Assembly (NCBI RefSeq): GCF_900110165.1
Contig: NZ_FOCQ01000005.1
Location: 62,001 to 126,000, forward strand
Source: Lihuaxuella thermophila
Lineage (GTDB): Bacteria > Bacillota > Bacilli > Thermoactinomycetales > Thermoactinomycetaceae
Reading direction: 5' to 3'
Length of the DNA stretch: 64,000 bases
Part shown: in pieces, positions 18,373 to 29,679 of the stretch
Position numbering within the stretch: position 1 is the stretch's first letter
Layout: each line of letters opens with the position of its first letter
Translations under genes and position numbers: made by a program
The notes under the pieces: model-generated
Seen by the model: only the letters and a program-made list of their open reading frames with translations
Databases searched by the model: none
Told to the model about the DNA's origin: nothing

Positions 18373-19344
18373 TTGCAATCACACGAGAACACGATTAAAA
18401 TTGGTTTGCGCGATCCGGCGGAAGCACTCAGCTTGTTTGGTCCCCATGATGCTTTTCTGAAACAGATTGAGGCCAACACTTCAGCCAAAATCATCGCACG
18501 CGGAGAGGAAGTGACCATTTCCGGTTCGGCCGAAGAATGCTCCGTGCTCGGCAATTTGTTTCATACGCTGTTATCGTTGATCCGCAAGGGAATCCAATTG
18601 ACCGAGCGGGATGTGGTTTACGCCCATCGCCTGGCAGCGCGCGGCCAAGCCGGTGAGCTGTTGGACCTGTTTCTCGAGGAAATCGGTGTCACACAGAGAG
18701 GGAAACCGGTTCGCGTGAAAACATTGGGGCAGCGCCATTACGTGACAGCCATCAAAAAGTCGGACATCGTTTTCGGGATCGGGCCGGCGGGCACGGGTAA
18801 GACATTCTTGGCCGTTGTGATGGCTGTAACTGCCTTAAAAGCGCACCGTGTCAAAAAGATCGTTCTAACTCGCCCGGCTGTGGAAGCTGGTGAAAATTTG
18901 GGCTTTTTGCCCGGTGATTTGCAAGAGAAAGTAGATCCTTATCTCCGACCGCTCTATGACAGCCTTTATTTGATGCTGGGAACGGAGCAAGTGGCCAAAA
19001 TGATGGAACGGGGTCTGATTGAAGTGGCTCCGCTTGCCTACATGCGGGGGCGAACGCTGGAAGATTCGTTTGTCATCCTGGATGAAGCCCAGAATACAAC
19101 TCCTGAACAGATGAAGATGTTTTTAACCCGTCTCGGCTTCGGTTCAAAAATGGTGATCACGGGGGACGTGACACAGATTGACTTGCCGAGGGGGAAACAG
19201 TCCGGATTAAAAGAAGCCGAGCGCATCCTGACCTCCATCCCGGAGATTCGCTTTGTCTATCTGGGTCAAGAAGATGTGGTTCGTCACACCCTGGTGCAAA
19301 AAATCATTGAGGCCTATGAACATGATGCAGTTCGTAAGGATTAA
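18373..19344 (+). CDS. phoH: PhoH-family ATPase/RNA-associated protein
   Basis: A 323-residue PhoH-like P-loop ATPase (YqfE/PhoH of Bacillus, usually next to ybeY), thought to act in RNA metabolism. TTG 18373 start, 7-8 bases after AAGGAGAA. An N-terminal KH-like part (residues 5-70) is followed by the Walker A IGPAGTGKTFLA, Walker B SFVILDEAQNTTPEQ, and the sensor VITGDVTQIDLP. Length matches the family. Confidence 0.95.
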   Translation: MQSHENTIKIGLRDPAEALSLFGPHDAFLKQIEANTSAKIIARGEEVTISGSAEECSVLGNLFHTLLSLIRKGIQLTERDVVYAHRLAARGQAGELLDLFLEEIGVTQRGKPVRVKTLGQRHYVTAIKKSDIVFGIGPAGTGKTFLAVVMAVTALKAHRVKKIVLTRPAVEAGENLGFLPGDLQEKVDPYLRPLYDSLYLMLGTEQVAKMMERGLIEVAPLAYMRGRTLEDSFVILDEAQNTTPEQMKMFLTRLGFGSKMVITGDVTQIDLPRGKQSGLKEAERILTSIPEIRFVYLGQEDVVRHTLVQKIIEAYEHDAVRKD

Positions 19345-19363
19345 GACAAGGAGCCGGTTCAAG

Positions 19364-21496
19364 ATGAAAGATAAGAGAGAACCGTCGTCCATTTGGTTGG
19401 AAAAACTGATACCAAAAGATTGGAAGACAAGCGCCCGCATCCAAATTCTCCTGTACGCGATCTTTGGGATCGCGTTCTATTTATTGTTGATGAAACATGT
19501 GCTCCCGGAGCAATATGATGTGAAAGTGGGCTCCATCAGCCCGGCTACGATCGTTTCACCAGTGACAAAAGCGGACGAATTTGCGACAGAGGAAGCTAAA
19601 AAACAGGCAGCCAACGCGGTGGAGACCCAGTACACCAAAAATGACACCCTGACCAGTAAACAAATAGACAGGATCGATCATTTTTTTGCGGATGTCAGAA
19701 AAATTGTGACCGCTGCGGATTTAAATGAAGAAGACAAGGTTGCCAAAATTAAGGCGATTTTAAAAGAAGCCATCCCCGGGAACTTTACGGAACATTTTTA
19801 TGTAAATCTGGCACGCACTTCCCCGGAGAAATTGACGGATATTCGCCTGAAAACCAGAGGGATTGTTTATGACATTTTGCAAGAAGGGGTCCGTCCGCAG
19901 GAACTGAGCGAAAAACGGGATTCGGTGGACCGGGTGCTGGTGACCAGCCTGCTGGATAACGACGCCCTCGACAGCCGTTCGCGGTCCATTGTACGGGAAC
20001 TGGCGAAACAAAGTATCATTCCCAATGAAATGGTGGACGAAGAAAAGACAGAACAGCTGAGGGAAGCGGCGCGTGACGCGGTCAAAACCATCCCGATCAA
20101 TAAAGGGCAAATCATCGTATCGGCAGGGGAAGTCGTTACCAAAGACCAATATCGAAAGCTGGAAGAGCTGGGTCTGTTACGGAAAAACACGCATCTCTTG
20201 CCCTATCTGGGGCTGGCCGTCCTGACCGGCTTCCTTCTGGTGATGTTGTTCTTTTATGTTCGCCGCTTCCATTCCAACGTTTATACGGATAATAAAAATC
20301 TGATCCTGTTGTTCTCCATTTTGCTTCTGACGTTGTCAGGCATGAAGTTGCTTGCGTTTGGGCAGAATCTGGAATGGAACACGATCGGGTATTTGGCCCC
20401 GGTTGGGCTCGGCGCCATGTTAATCACCCTGCTCCTGGATATCGAGTTGGCACTTGGCTGTGTGGTTTTGCTGTCGATTTCCTCCAGTGTCTTTTACAAT
20501 GCTGATCATCAGCTGCTGTTCGACTTTCGTTACGGAATCGTCTCATTGGTCAACGGGGCGGCCAGTGCGTTTGCTTTGGCGGGTGTGCGCAAGCGAAGCG
20601 CCATTCTGCGGGCGGGCCTGATCGCATCCACAGCCAGCGTGATTCCCATCGTCAGCATGTATTTTATGGTGCCGGCGGATGGAACCAGCCAGGCGCTGCT
20701 GCAATCTGTCATCTTCGGCGTTTTGAGCGGGATTTTCTCAGCGGTTCTCACCATTGGCACTCTTCCCTATTTTGAAACCGTCTTTGGCATTTTGTCGCCG
20801 CTGAGGCTGTTGGAGCTAAGCAATCCAAATCATCCGCTCCTGAGAAAACTGCTGATCGAAGCACCCGGAACTTATCATCATTCCATTATTGTCGGAAACT
20901 TGGCTGAAGCTGCTGCTGAGGCGATCGGTGCAGACGGACTCCTGGCAAGAGTGGGAGCTTATTATCATGATGTGGGGAAGACGAAGAGGCCGCAATTCTT
21001 TATTGAAAACCAGTTGTACCGGGAAAACCCCCATGACAAGATATCACCCAATCTCAGCAAGACGATCATCATTTCCCATACGCGCGACGGTGTGGAGCTC
21101 TTAAGGCAGCACCGGATTCCCAAGCCGATTCAGGATATTGCCTCCCAGCATCACGGCACCACATTGCTCAAATATTTTTACTATAAAGCGTTGAAGCAAC
21201 AAAAGGACGGTGCCCAGGTGTTGGAGGAGAATTATCGTTATCCGGGACCGAAAGCGCAGTTTAAGGAAGCGGCCATTCGGTCTCTTTCCCGTCCCACCCC
21301 GTCGCGCATTGAGAATTTGGTTCGCAAAATCATTCGCGACCGCCTTGAAGATGGCCAATTTAATGAATGTGATTTGACGTTGAAGGAGTTGGATCTGATA
21401 TCCAAATCCATCTGTGAAACCTTGCAAGGAATTTTCCATTCACGTATTGAATATCCCGAAGAACCGGAAACAATCAAAGGAGTCAAACACGGATGA
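19364..21496 (+). CDS. pgpH: c-di-AMP phosphodiesterase PgpH
   Basis: A 710-residue membrane HD phosphodiesterase that hydrolyses c-di-AMP to pApA. ATG 19364 (MKDKREPSS) is chosen: AAGGAG lies 10 bases upstream and it gives the family length. An N-terminal membrane segment (ILLYAIFGIAFYLLLMK) is followed by the extracytoplasmic 7TMR-HDED domain (to about residue 270), seven membrane segments, and the HD domain with YHHSIIVGNLAEAA and YYHDVGKTKRPQFF. The stop overlaps the ybeY start by four bases. With cdaS it forms the c-di-AMP pair of the window. Confidence 0.96.
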   Translation: MKDKREPSSIWLEKLIPKDWKTSARIQILLYAIFGIAFYLLLMKHVLPEQYDVKVGSISPATIVSPVTKADEFATEEAKKQAANAVETQYTKNDTLTSKQIDRIDHFFADVRKIVTAADLNEEDKVAKIKAILKEAIPGNFTEHFYVNLARTSPEKLTDIRLKTRGIVYDILQEGVRPQELSEKRDSVDRVLVTSLLDNDALDSRSRSIVRELAKQSIIPNEMVDEEKTEQLREAARDAVKTIPINKGQIIVSAGEVVTKDQYRKLEELGLLRKNTHLLPYLGLAVLTGFLLVMLFFYVRRFHSNVYTDNKNLILLFSILLLTLSGMKLLAFGQNLEWNTIGYLAPVGLGAMLITLLLDIELALGCVVLLSISSSVFYNADHQLLFDFRYGIVSLVNGAASAFALAGVRKRSAILRAGLIASTASVIPIVSMYFMVPADGTSQALLQSVIFGVLSGIFSAVLTIGTLPYFETVFGILSPLRLLELSNPNHPLLRKLLIEAPGTYHHSIIVGNLAEAAAEAIGADGLLARVGAYYHDVGKTKRPQFFIENQLYRENPHDKISPNLSKTIIISHTRDGVELLRQHRIPKPIQDIASQHHGTTLLKYFYYKALKQQKDGAQVLEENYRYPGPKAQFKEAAIRSLSRPTPSRIENLVRKIIRDRLEDGQFNECDLTLKELDLISKSICETLQGIFHSRIEYPEEPETIKGVKHG

Positions 21497-21963
21497 GTTT
21501 ACAATTGGATCTGGCAATTGAAACTGAAGCAACCGAAGAAGATAAAAAAGCGATCGAGTGGATTGGGAAGGCTCTGCGAGCGGCGGTGGAGGCGGAACAG
21601 CTTCCGCCGGTGGAGGTTTCTGTGACGATTGTGGACAATGGAGCCATCCGGCAGATGAATAAGGAATACCGGAAGGTGGATCGGCCCACTGATGTCCTTT
21701 CTTTTCCTCTCTGGGATCCGGAGGAAGAATGGGTCATTGCAGAGGAAGAAGAAGCGGTTTCACTGGGGGATATTGTCATCTCTCTGCCGAAAGCTAAAGA
21801 ACAGGCAAGCGAATACGGTCACTCTTTGGAGCGGGAGTTGGGCTTCCTGGCGGTTCACGGATTTTTGCATCTGTTGGGATATGATCACGAGACGAAAGAA
21901 GAAGAAGAGGAGATGTTTCAAAGGCAGGAGGAGATTTTGGGCCGGATTGGTCTCCAAAGGTAG
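21493..21963 (+). CDS. ybeY: Endoribonuclease YbeY
   Basis: A 156-residue single-strand endoribonuclease for 16S rRNA 3' maturation and ribosome quality control. The zinc site is in the C-terminal half: HGFLHLLGYDHETKEEEEEM (H-x3-H-x5-H). The start overlaps the pgpH stop as ATGA. It follows phoH and pgpH and precedes dgkA, as in Bacillus. Confidence 0.97.
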   Translation: MSLQLDLAIETEATEEDKKAIEWIGKALRAAVEAEQLPPVEVSVTIVDNGAIRQMNKEYRKVDRPTDVLSFPLWDPEEEWVIAEEEEAVSLGDIVISLPKAKEQASEYGHSLERELGFLAVHGFLHLLGYDHETKEEEEEMFQRQEEILGRIGLQR

Positions 21964-21976
21964 GAGGCGGTCTACG

Positions 21977-22660
21977 ATGTGGGTGACCAAAGTATTAAAA
22001 AGCTTTCGTTATGCGCTGGAAGGATTAAAATTTACGGTAGTCACCCAACGCAATATGCGCATTCACTTCCTGGCCGCGTTGGGCGTGCTGCTTTTAAGCT
22101 TGTACCTCCCGATGAGTAAAACGGAGGTACTTCTGCTGTTTGTCACGATTATTCTGGTGTTGTTTGCCGAATTGATCAATACCGCCGTCGAAGCCGTTGT
22201 GGATATGGTGACCGAAGAATACCATCCGTTGGCCAAAGTGGCGAAAGATGTTGCAGCTGGTGCCGTTTTGCTGACCGCCGGACTTGCGGTCATCGTGGGA
22301 ATCAGCGTTTTTTATCCTTATCTGAATACGCTCTTTCAAGGGCTGATCGGGGAATCTGCCGATCCGGCCGATATCGGGTTCGCCGCGATCATCGCGTTTG
22401 ATTTCTTCTTTACCCTAATGATTAAAGGTTGGTTACACCGGATGGGCAAAAGCGATTGGGAACCGAGCATGACCACCTCCATCGCCTTTTGCGTGGCGAC
22501 ACTGATCGTGGCTGTGATCGGAAGTCTGATTCTCACTCTCCTCGTCTATTTCCTAACCGCTTTGATTGTCGGCTCTCGCCTGCGCCTGCAGCCAAACCGG
22601 CTGTCTATTTTCCTGGGAATGGTGCTGGGAACATCCGTCGCATTCATCGGAGTGCAATTA

Positions 22661-22666
<6 letters not shown>
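21977..22666 (+). CDS. dgkA: Diacylglycerol/undecaprenol kinase with extra C-terminal membrane domain
   Basis: A 229-residue membrane protein. Residues 1-125 are a DgkA-type kinase, which phosphorylates undecaprenol in Gram-positives; the active-site helix is FAELINTAVEAVVDM. Bacillus DgkA is about 123 residues, so the remaining ~105 residues are extra. They hold about three membrane segments (AAIIAFDFFFTLMIKGW, IAFCVATLIVAVIGSLILTL, LSIFLGMVLGTSVAFIGVQL) and lack obvious PAP2 phosphatase motifs. ATG 21977 follows TAGGAGG. Confidence 0.88.
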
Positions 22667-24014
<1,348 letters not shown>

Positions 24015-24078
24015 TGCCGATAATCATAACATGGTAATGATGTTAATTTTTCCATCTCATACTCCTCTGGTCGGCGGG

Positions 24079-24118
24079 TCATCCTAAGTTTGAACAAAGC
24101 GTTCAGCTGAAAGGATGA
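24079..24118 (+). promoter_or_regulatory. Hairpin covering the yqzL ribosome binding site
   Basis: TCATCCT (24079-24085) pairs with AGGATGA (24112-24118), with an inner stem TGAAC/GTTCA (24091-24095, 24101-24105). The right arm is the SD AAAGGATG of yqzL, so the fold would hide it. Confidence 0.4.
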
Positions 24119-24124
24119 TGCTGG

Positions 24125-24259
24125 TTGCGCAATTTCGCCTGGAGTTGCTTTACGGTAACTGGCAGTATCGATGCCTATCTCTTATACAAAGAGTTCGAGG
24201 CGATTCAGGGAAGAGGCGAGAGCCCGGACCAAGAGGGGGAAGAGGAAGAAATCGGTTAA
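24125..24259 (+). CDS. yqzL: YqzL-family small protein
   Basis: A 44-codon gene from TTG 24125 to TAA 24257-24259, placed between era and recO as yqzL is in Bacillus. The product begins LRNFAWSCFTVTGSIDAYLL, which fits the YqzL family pattern (F-A-W-x-C-F-x-x-T-G-S-I-x-A-Y-L-L-Y-K). The rest is acidic. Function unknown. SD AAAGGATG lies 7 bases upstream. Confidence 0.82.
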   Translation: MRNFAWSCFTVTGSIDAYLLYKEFEAIQGRGESPDQEGEEEEIG

Positions 24260-24272
24260 GGAAGGCGCTCTT

Positions 24273-25031
24273 ATGCTGCAGAAAGTAGAAGGGATCGTCC
24301 TGAGAGCGAGAGATTATGGGGAGAGTCACCAGGTCATTCTGATCTTTAGCGAATACCAAGGCAAAATCGCGGTCATGGCCCGCGGTTCCAAAAAACCGAA
24401 GAGCCGTTTCGGAGCCGTGACAGAACCTTTTACAGAGGCGCATTTTGTCTATTTCACCGGCGGCAGCGGAATGCCCACCCTCTCTCAGGCAGACCTGATT
24501 CATTCTCATCACCTGATCCGTTCGGATCTGTTGCTGACTGCTTACGGTGCTTACTGGCTGGACCTGATCGACAAGTGTACGGAGGAAAAAGAACCCTGCC
24601 CCGGCTTGTACCGTTTTTTGACCCTGGCCTTAAAAAAGCTGGAAAGCGGTACCGATCCCGATATTTTAACGAGGATGGTGGAACTTCGGATCATGCGGAT
24701 CGCGGGGTATCAACCGGTACTCCACCACTGTGCAAACTGCCGTCAACAACACCGTCCTGTCCGCTTTAGCATTCGTCAGGGCGGATTTTTATGTGCGGAC
24801 TGCCAGAATCAAGACCCCGAATCACTTCCGCTCACCGAAGCGACGGCACGCATCTTGCCCTTGCTGGAACGGATCCCCTTGGAGCAGCTCGGGGAAGTGA
24901 AGGTGAAGCCGGAGACCAAAGAACAGTTGGAGAGAATCGTCCATGCGTTTATGGAGGAATATTTTCCGTTTAAACTGAAATCACTCACCTTGCTGAAACA
25001 AATCCGGCAAAGTTGGGGATCAAGCAGTTGA
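24273..25031 (+). CDS. recO: DNA repair protein RecO
   Basis: A 252-residue mediator that loads RecA with RecR in recombinational repair. ATG 24273 (MLQKVEGIVLRARDYGES) is the family start, with AAGGAAG 9 bases upstream. The N-terminal OB-fold is followed by a zinc-binding part with CANC (about residue 150) and CADC. The stop overlaps the promoter of the glycine T-box unit. Confidence 0.96.
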   Translation: MLQKVEGIVLRARDYGESHQVILIFSEYQGKIAVMARGSKKPKSRFGAVTEPFTEAHFVYFTGGSGMPTLSQADLIHSHHLIRSDLLLTAYGAYWLDLIDKCTEEKEPCPGLYRFLTLALKKLESGTDPDILTRMVELRIMRIAGYQPVLHHCANCRQQHRPVRFSIRQGGFLCADCQNQDPESLPLTEATARILPLLERIPLEQLGEVKVKPETKEQLERIVHAFMEEYFPFKLKSLTLLKQIRQSWGSSS

Positions 25032-25056
25032 CAAACGTTTTTTTCTTTGCTATATG
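25028..25056 (+). promoter_or_regulatory. Promoter of the glyQS T-box transcript
   Basis: TTGACA (25028-25033), 17-base spacer, TATATG (25051-25056), overlapping the recO stop codon. Confidence 0.7.
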
Positions 25057-25062
25057 TGTTAT

Positions 25063-25308
25063 TACGATCCAATCGGAATGCGTGATGAGAGAAAAGAGTA
25101 GCCGAGAAATCCCGTGTCAAGCGAATCGGGGATGGTGGAAGCCCGGTCACGGCTCTTGGTGAAATGGCATTTTCTTGAGCGCCCACAATTGAACACGGAA
25201 GAATGAAGAGGGTCGACTTGATGTTGACCAAATAGGGTGGAACCGCGGGAACTGACCTCTCGTCCCTATGACCGAAGTGTATTCTGTCATAGGAATGGGA
25301 GGTTTTTT
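25063..25308 (+). ncRNA. Glycine T-box riboswitch upstream of glyQS
   Basis: The T-box core AGGGTGGAACCGCGGG (25234-25249) is unmistakable. It is followed by the terminator arm: CCTCTCGTCCCTATGAC (25256-25272) can pair with GTCATAGG and GGGAGG (25286-25302), then TTTTTT. Stem I lies at about 25080-25200 (AGAGTA and GGTGGAAG elements). A GGC triplet at 25166-25168 in GAAATGGCATT is the likely glycine specifier. Uncharged tRNA-Gly should favour the antiterminator and switch on glyQS. Confidence 0.92.
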
Positions 25309-25354
25309 GCTTGGTTCAACCCTTAAGAAAAATAGACCGGAGGTGTCGTCTTGC

Positions 25355-26242
25355 ATGAATTTGCAACAGATGATTTGGAAGTTGCAGGAGTTCTGGTCCA
25401 ACCAGGGATGCATTTTAGTCCAGCCTTATGATGTGGAAAAAGGAGCCGGAACCCTCAACCCCATGACATTTCTCAGGGCACTGGGTCCTGAGCCGTGGAA
25501 AGTCGCCTATGTGGAGCCTTCCCGCCGGCCGGCTGACGGCAGGTATGGAGAAAACCCGAACCGATTGTACCAGCATCATCAATTCCAAGTCATCTTAAAA
25601 CCCTCTCCTGACAATATTCAGGAAATTTACCTCGACAGCCTGCGCGCTCTCGGCATTGATCCGCTGAAGCACGATATCCGCTTTGTGGAAGACAACTGGG
25701 AAAACCCCACGTTTGGCGCAGCCGGATTGGGCTGGGAAGTCTGGCTGGATGGGATGGAGGTGACCCAATTCACCTATTTCCAACAAGTGGGGAGCCTGGA
25801 AGTGGATCCGGTATCCGTGGAGCTCACCTACGGTTTGGAGCGCCTCGCTTCCTATATTCAGGATAAGGAAAATGTGTTTGACTTGATCTGGGTGGATGAT
25901 GTGAAGTACGGAGATGTTTTCTTGCAATCCGAATACGAGCATTCCAAATATACCTTCGAACTCTCCGATGTCGACTTGCTGTTCCGCTTGTTTGATGCTT
26001 ATGAACGAGAAGCGGAAAGAGCTCTGAAAGAAAATCTGGTTTTTCCGGCATATGATTATACTTTGAAATGTTCTCACACGTTTAACCTCCTCGATGCGAG
26101 AGGAGCGATCAGCGTGACCGAACGGACCGGCTACATTGGACGGGTGCGCAGCCTGGCGCGGAAAATTGCCAAGGCTTATGTGGAAGAGCGGGAAAAACTG
26201 GGGCATCCGTTGCTGAAGCAAGGAGGGGACAACGATGAATAG
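25355..26242 (+). CDS. glyQ: Glycyl-tRNA synthetase alpha subunit
   Basis: A 295-residue class II aminoacyl-tRNA synthetase subunit carrying the catalytic core of the alpha2beta2 enzyme. ATG 25355 follows GGAGGTG and gives exactly the Bacillus length. Motifs seen: [40 protein letters not shown] (motif 2 area) and [17 protein letters not shown] (motif 3). Its stop overlaps glyS by eight bases, and the T-box controls both. Confidence 0.98.
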   Translation: MNLQQMIWKLQEFWSNQGCILVQPYDVEKGAGTLNPMTFLRALGPEPWKVAYVEPSRRPADGRYGENPNRLYQHHQFQVILKPSPDNIQEIYLDSLRALGIDPLKHDIRFVEDNWENPTFGAAGLGWEVWLDGMEVTQFTYFQQVGSLEVDPVSVELTYGLERLASYIQDKENVFDLIWVDDVKYGDVFLQSEYEHSKYTFELSDVDLLFRLFDAYEREAERALKENLVFPAYDYTLKCSHTFNLLDARGAISVTERTGYIGRVRSLARKIAKAYVEEREKLGHPLLKQGGDNDE

Positions 26243-28322
26243 AAAAGACCTGCTGCTGGAAATCGGCTGTGAAGAGATTCCCGCCCGTTTTGTAGACAGT
26301 GCGGCGATCCAGTTGGGCGGGAAGCTGGCTGAATGGTTGTCGTCACACCGGATCTCTTTCCAATCGTATCAACTCTATGCCACTCCGCGCCGTTTAACCG
26401 TGCTGGTGAGCGGTGTTGCCGAACGACAGGAAGATTTGAGCGAGGAAGTGAAAGGGCCGGCGGCGCGCATCGCCCGAACCCCGGAGGGCGGATGGAGCAA
26501 AGCGGCAGAGGGGTTTGCCCGCAAACAGGGAGTTTCTGTTGAACAGCTGGTGTTAAAAGAGTTTAAAGGGGAAACATATGTATTTGCCCGCATTCACCAG
26601 CAGGGCGAAAAAACCGTCGATCAACTGAGAAAAGGCCTGCCTGAAGTGTTGGAGGCGCTCCATTTTCCCAAAACGATGCGCTGGGGGTCCGGCCGTACCC
26701 GTTTTATCCGTCCGGTTCGCTGGCTGGTTTGCCTGTTTGGCGAAGAGGTTGTGCCGGTGGAATGGGCGGGTGTAACGGCCGGCAACAAGACCCGGGGACA
26801 TCGTTTTCTCGGAACGGAAACAGTGATTTCTTCTCCTGCGCATTATGTGAAACAGCTCAAAGAACAGTATGTGATCGTGGATGTTGAAGAGCGGCGGAAG
26901 CTCATTTCAAGCCAACTGCGGCAACTGGAGGAGAAAAACGGCTGGGTGATCCCGGTAGACCTGGGCTTGCTGGCCGAAGTGACCCATCTGGTGGAATATC
27001 CGACCGCGCTCAGCGGTACTTTTGAAGAGGAATTTCTCTCATTGCCCAAAGAGGTGCTGATCACCACGATGCGGGAACATCAGCGTTACTTCCCGGTCGA
27101 GTCCAAGGACGGAAAATTGCTGCCGTTCTTCGTCACCGTCCGCAATGGAAACGAGGAAGGGCTTGCCTATGTAGCCAAGGGAAATGAAAAAGTCCTGCGC
27201 GCCCGTTTGGCGGATGCCCGTTTCTTCTATGAGGAAGATCTAAAGCTGCCGATCGAAACGGCGGTCAAGAAACTGGACCAGATCGTGTACCAAGAAGAGT
27301 TGGGCTCCGTGGGTGACCGGGTGCGCCGGATTCAAAGGATCGCCCTGGCCCTGGGACATCAACTGGGCTTGGATGAAGAAATGATGAAAAAGCTCGAGAG
27401 AGCAGCGGCCATTTGCAAATTTGACCTGTCTACGCAAATGGTCGGGGAGTTTCCCGAACTGGAAGGAACGATGGGTCGGGAATATGCCCTCCATGCCGGG
27501 GAATCCGCCGAAGTGGCCGAAGCGGTCTATGAACATCACCTGCCTCGTTTTGCCGGAGATGATGTACCGCAAAACCCGATTGGCACGCTTCTCTCCCTGG
27601 CGGATAAAATGGACACCATCGCTTCCAGCTTCGGGATCGGCATCCAGCCGACCGGTTCCCAGGACCCGTATGGTCTTCGCCGCAGAGCCGCGGGGATTGT
27701 GCAAATTTTACTCCGGGAAGAGTCGTCGAACGTCTCACTGTCCGGTTTGTGGCAGCTGGCGCTCAATCAGCTGGAAGAAGCAGGTCTGTTAAAAGTACCG
27801 AGAGACGAAGTGGAAAAGGGCCTGGAGCAGTTCTTTGCTTTGCGGTTGAAAACCGTTCTGCAAGAAGAAGAGATCCGCTATGACGTGATCGATGCCGTGC
27901 TCGCTTCCGGCATTGCCCATCCGTCTTTCCTCTTGAAAAAAGCGCGTGTGCTGATGGATCAATTGGAGAGAGAATCCTTTAAGAAGGAAGTGGAAGGCTT
28001 CACCCGGGCAGCCAACCTGGCCGCCAAAGCAGACGATCCGGTCCTCAACAAAGAGCGGCTGACAGAACCGGCAGAACGCTCCCTGGCTCAGGCTTTGCAA
28101 GAGGCAACCGCCCTGTTTGACCGGGCCAGCGCCAACGAGGATCCGCTTTCCATGTACCATGCGCTGGCCCATATGGTTCCTGCCATTCATTCCTTCTTCG
28201 ATCAAGTGATGGTGATGGTGGAAGATCCGCAAGTCCGCAACAACCGTCTCGCCCTGTTAAAGGAAATCACCCGTCTGGTTAAACATTATGCATCCTTTGA
28301 GTTGATCGTCTTTCCCTCCTGA
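26235..28322 (+). CDS. glyS: Glycyl-tRNA synthetase beta subunit
   Basis: A 695-residue tRNA-binding subunit of the tetrameric GlyRS. N-terminal signature [18 protein letters not shown], a central HD-like region ([29 protein letters not shown]) and the C-terminal anticodon-binding DALR domain ([20 protein letters not shown]) are all visible. SD AAGGAGGGG in the glyQ end. It is followed by a strong terminator. Confidence 0.98.
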   Translation: MNRKDLLLEIGCEEIPARFVDSAAIQLGGKLAEWLSSHRISFQSYQLYATPRRLTVLVSGVAERQEDLSEEVKGPAARIARTPEGGWSKAAEGFARKQGVSVEQLVLKEFKGETYVFARIHQQGEKTVDQLRKGLPEVLEALHFPKTMRWGSGRTRFIRPVRWLVCLFGEEVVPVEWAGVTAGNKTRGHRFLGTETVISSPAHYVKQLKEQYVIVDVEERRKLISSQLRQLEEKNGWVIPVDLGLLAEVTHLVEYPTALSGTFEEEFLSLPKEVLITTMREHQRYFPVESKDGKLLPFFVTVRNGNEEGLAYVAKGNEKVLRARLADARFFYEEDLKLPIETAVKKLDQIVYQEELGSVGDRVRRIQRIALALGHQLGLDEEMMKKLERAAAICKFDLSTQMVGEFPELEGTMGREYALHAGESAEVAEAVYEHHLPRFAGDDVPQNPIGTLLSLADKMDTIASSFGIGIQPTGSQDPYGLRRRAAGIVQILLREESSNVSLSGLWQLALNQLEEAGLLKVPRDEVEKGLEQFFALRLKTVLQEEEIRYDVIDAVLASGIAHPSFLLKKARVLMDQLERESFKKEVEGFTRAANLAAKADDPVLNKERLTEPAERSLAQALQEATALFDRASANEDPLSMYHALAHMVPAIHSFFDQVMVMVEDPQVRNNRLALLKEITRLVKHYASFELIVFPS

Positions 28323-28330
28323 AACGTCTT

Positions 28331-28369
28331 AAAAAGCGTGTGTGCCTGTTGGGCCACACGCTTTTTTAT
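28331..28369 (+). terminator. Intrinsic terminator after glyS
   Basis: AAAAAGCGTGTG pairs with CACACGCTTTTT around a 12-base loop. The stretch 28370-28564 after it shows no gene I can support. Confidence 0.9.
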
Positions 28370-28564
28370 TGAAGGCCATTATGTTGCAGCTGAGAAACAA
28401 GCAGACGGTAAGTTGAATGGAGCATCCATGATTAAATTTTCAGCGATCCGCTTCTACCATGATTGATGATGCTTTTTTATGGTATCCGACGACTCAAAAG
28501 TCATTGTGGCGGATGGATCAATCAGGTAAAGATAAGGCGGGCAACCCGGTCAGCCGGTTATTTG

Positions 28565-28607
28565 AAAAGGAAGTTTGACTGCCACGGAGCGGTCAGACTT
28601 CCTTTTT
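28565..28607. terminator. Bidirectional terminator at the end of the 28593 methyltransferase gene
   Basis: AAAAGGAAGT pairs with ACTTCCTTTT, with an inner GAC/GTC extension. On the minus strand it ends the methyltransferase gene, whose last codons form part of the stem. Confidence 0.7.
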
Positions 28608-29411
28608 AAGTGAATCACCGGGTGCGGCAAATGTTGTGTGAAACGGCTTGAATGCTTTCGTTGCGATGAATGTATGAATGTATTTGTCCAACAGCCTTTT
28701 TCCTCCGAAATCATCTTCATAAAAACCGGTAATCACAAATCCTGATTCGATTTGTCCTTTTATTTGATCCTCCAAGCTATGACCAAATTCCAAGGGAATG
28801 CAATGATTCAGCTGATGCTCGATTTGCTTTTCGGTTAGATGCGCCAAATCTGAATATGGAATCGGGTATCTTACTTCCAATTTCCCCTGTTCCTCCAATT
28901 CCCAGTCAAAAAGATAAAAGACAGGATTCATGAAACCACTGATCAAGGATCCGCCTTTCTTTAAGACGCGCGAAGATTCTTTCCATACGGGTAAAACATC
29001 ATCAACAAAGAGATTGGAAACAGGGTGGATGATGAGATCAAAAGTTTCATTATCGAAAATTCGTAAATCTCTCATATCTCCTTTGACCGTCCGGATCACA
29101 AGCCCTTCTCTTTCTGCGACAAAACGATCTTGCTTGAGCTGTTCCACTGAATTATCAAAAACGGTGACTTCTGCTCCCGCAGCCGCTAACACAGGTCCTT
29201 GTTGTCCTCCTCCTGAAGCTAAGCAAAGGACTTTTAAGCCTTTTAATGGAGGAAACCACTCTTTCGGAACGGGTTTTGTCGGTGTAACATAAATCTCCCA
29301 TTTACCGTTCTTCGCTTTTTGAATCGCCTCACGATCAACAGGTATCGTCCATCTGTTTTTTTTCTCTACATTTCGATCCCATGCTTTACTATTGTAATCC
29401 ACGATGTTCAT
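28593..29411 (-). CDS. Class I SAM-dependent methyltransferase
   Basis: A 272-residue methyltransferase of unknown substrate. Motif I is VLCLASGGGQQGPVLAAAGA (about residue 60), followed by VTVFDNSVEQL and the post-motif DLIIHPVSNLFVDDVLPVW. The N-terminus MNIVDYNSKAWDRNVEK is typical of a Firmicute family of small-molecule methyltransferases. GAAGGGTG lies 10 bases upstream on the minus strand. The AT-rich 268-base gap to the next gene (29412-29679) probably holds divergent promoters. Confidence 0.85.
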   Translation of the reverse strand: MNIVDYNSKAWDRNVEKKNRWTIPVDREAIQKAKNGKWEIYVTPTKPVPKEWFPPLKGLKVLCLASGGGQQGPVLAAAGAEVTVFDNSVEQLKQDRFVAEREGLVIRTVKGDMRDLRIFDNETFDLIIHPVSNLFVDDVLPVWKESSRVLKKGGSLISGFMNPVFYLFDWELEEQGKLEVRYPIPYSDLAHLTEKQIEHQLNHCIPLEFGHSLEDQIKGQIESGFVITGFYEDDFGGKRLLDKYIHTFIATKAFKPFHTTFAAPGDSLKKEV

Positions 29412-29679
29412 AAAGATTTTTCACCCTTCTCTACATGTTTACAGTTCCGTTCGGACCGTTATTTTGGTCTCGGAATCTCACTTACTTTTTGTGATATTAC
29501 ACAAAAATACAACAATTTATATTTCGATTATATACCATTGATTCTTCAATCTTCGGCTTCTTTTTGTAATTAAATTGGAAAAATTCCACCGTTTCATAGC
29601 TCATTAGTATATAATGTTCTTGTCAATAAGTAAATAATTCCATTTGGTTGAATGTGTTTTTTTAGCAAAGGAGGCGTTT

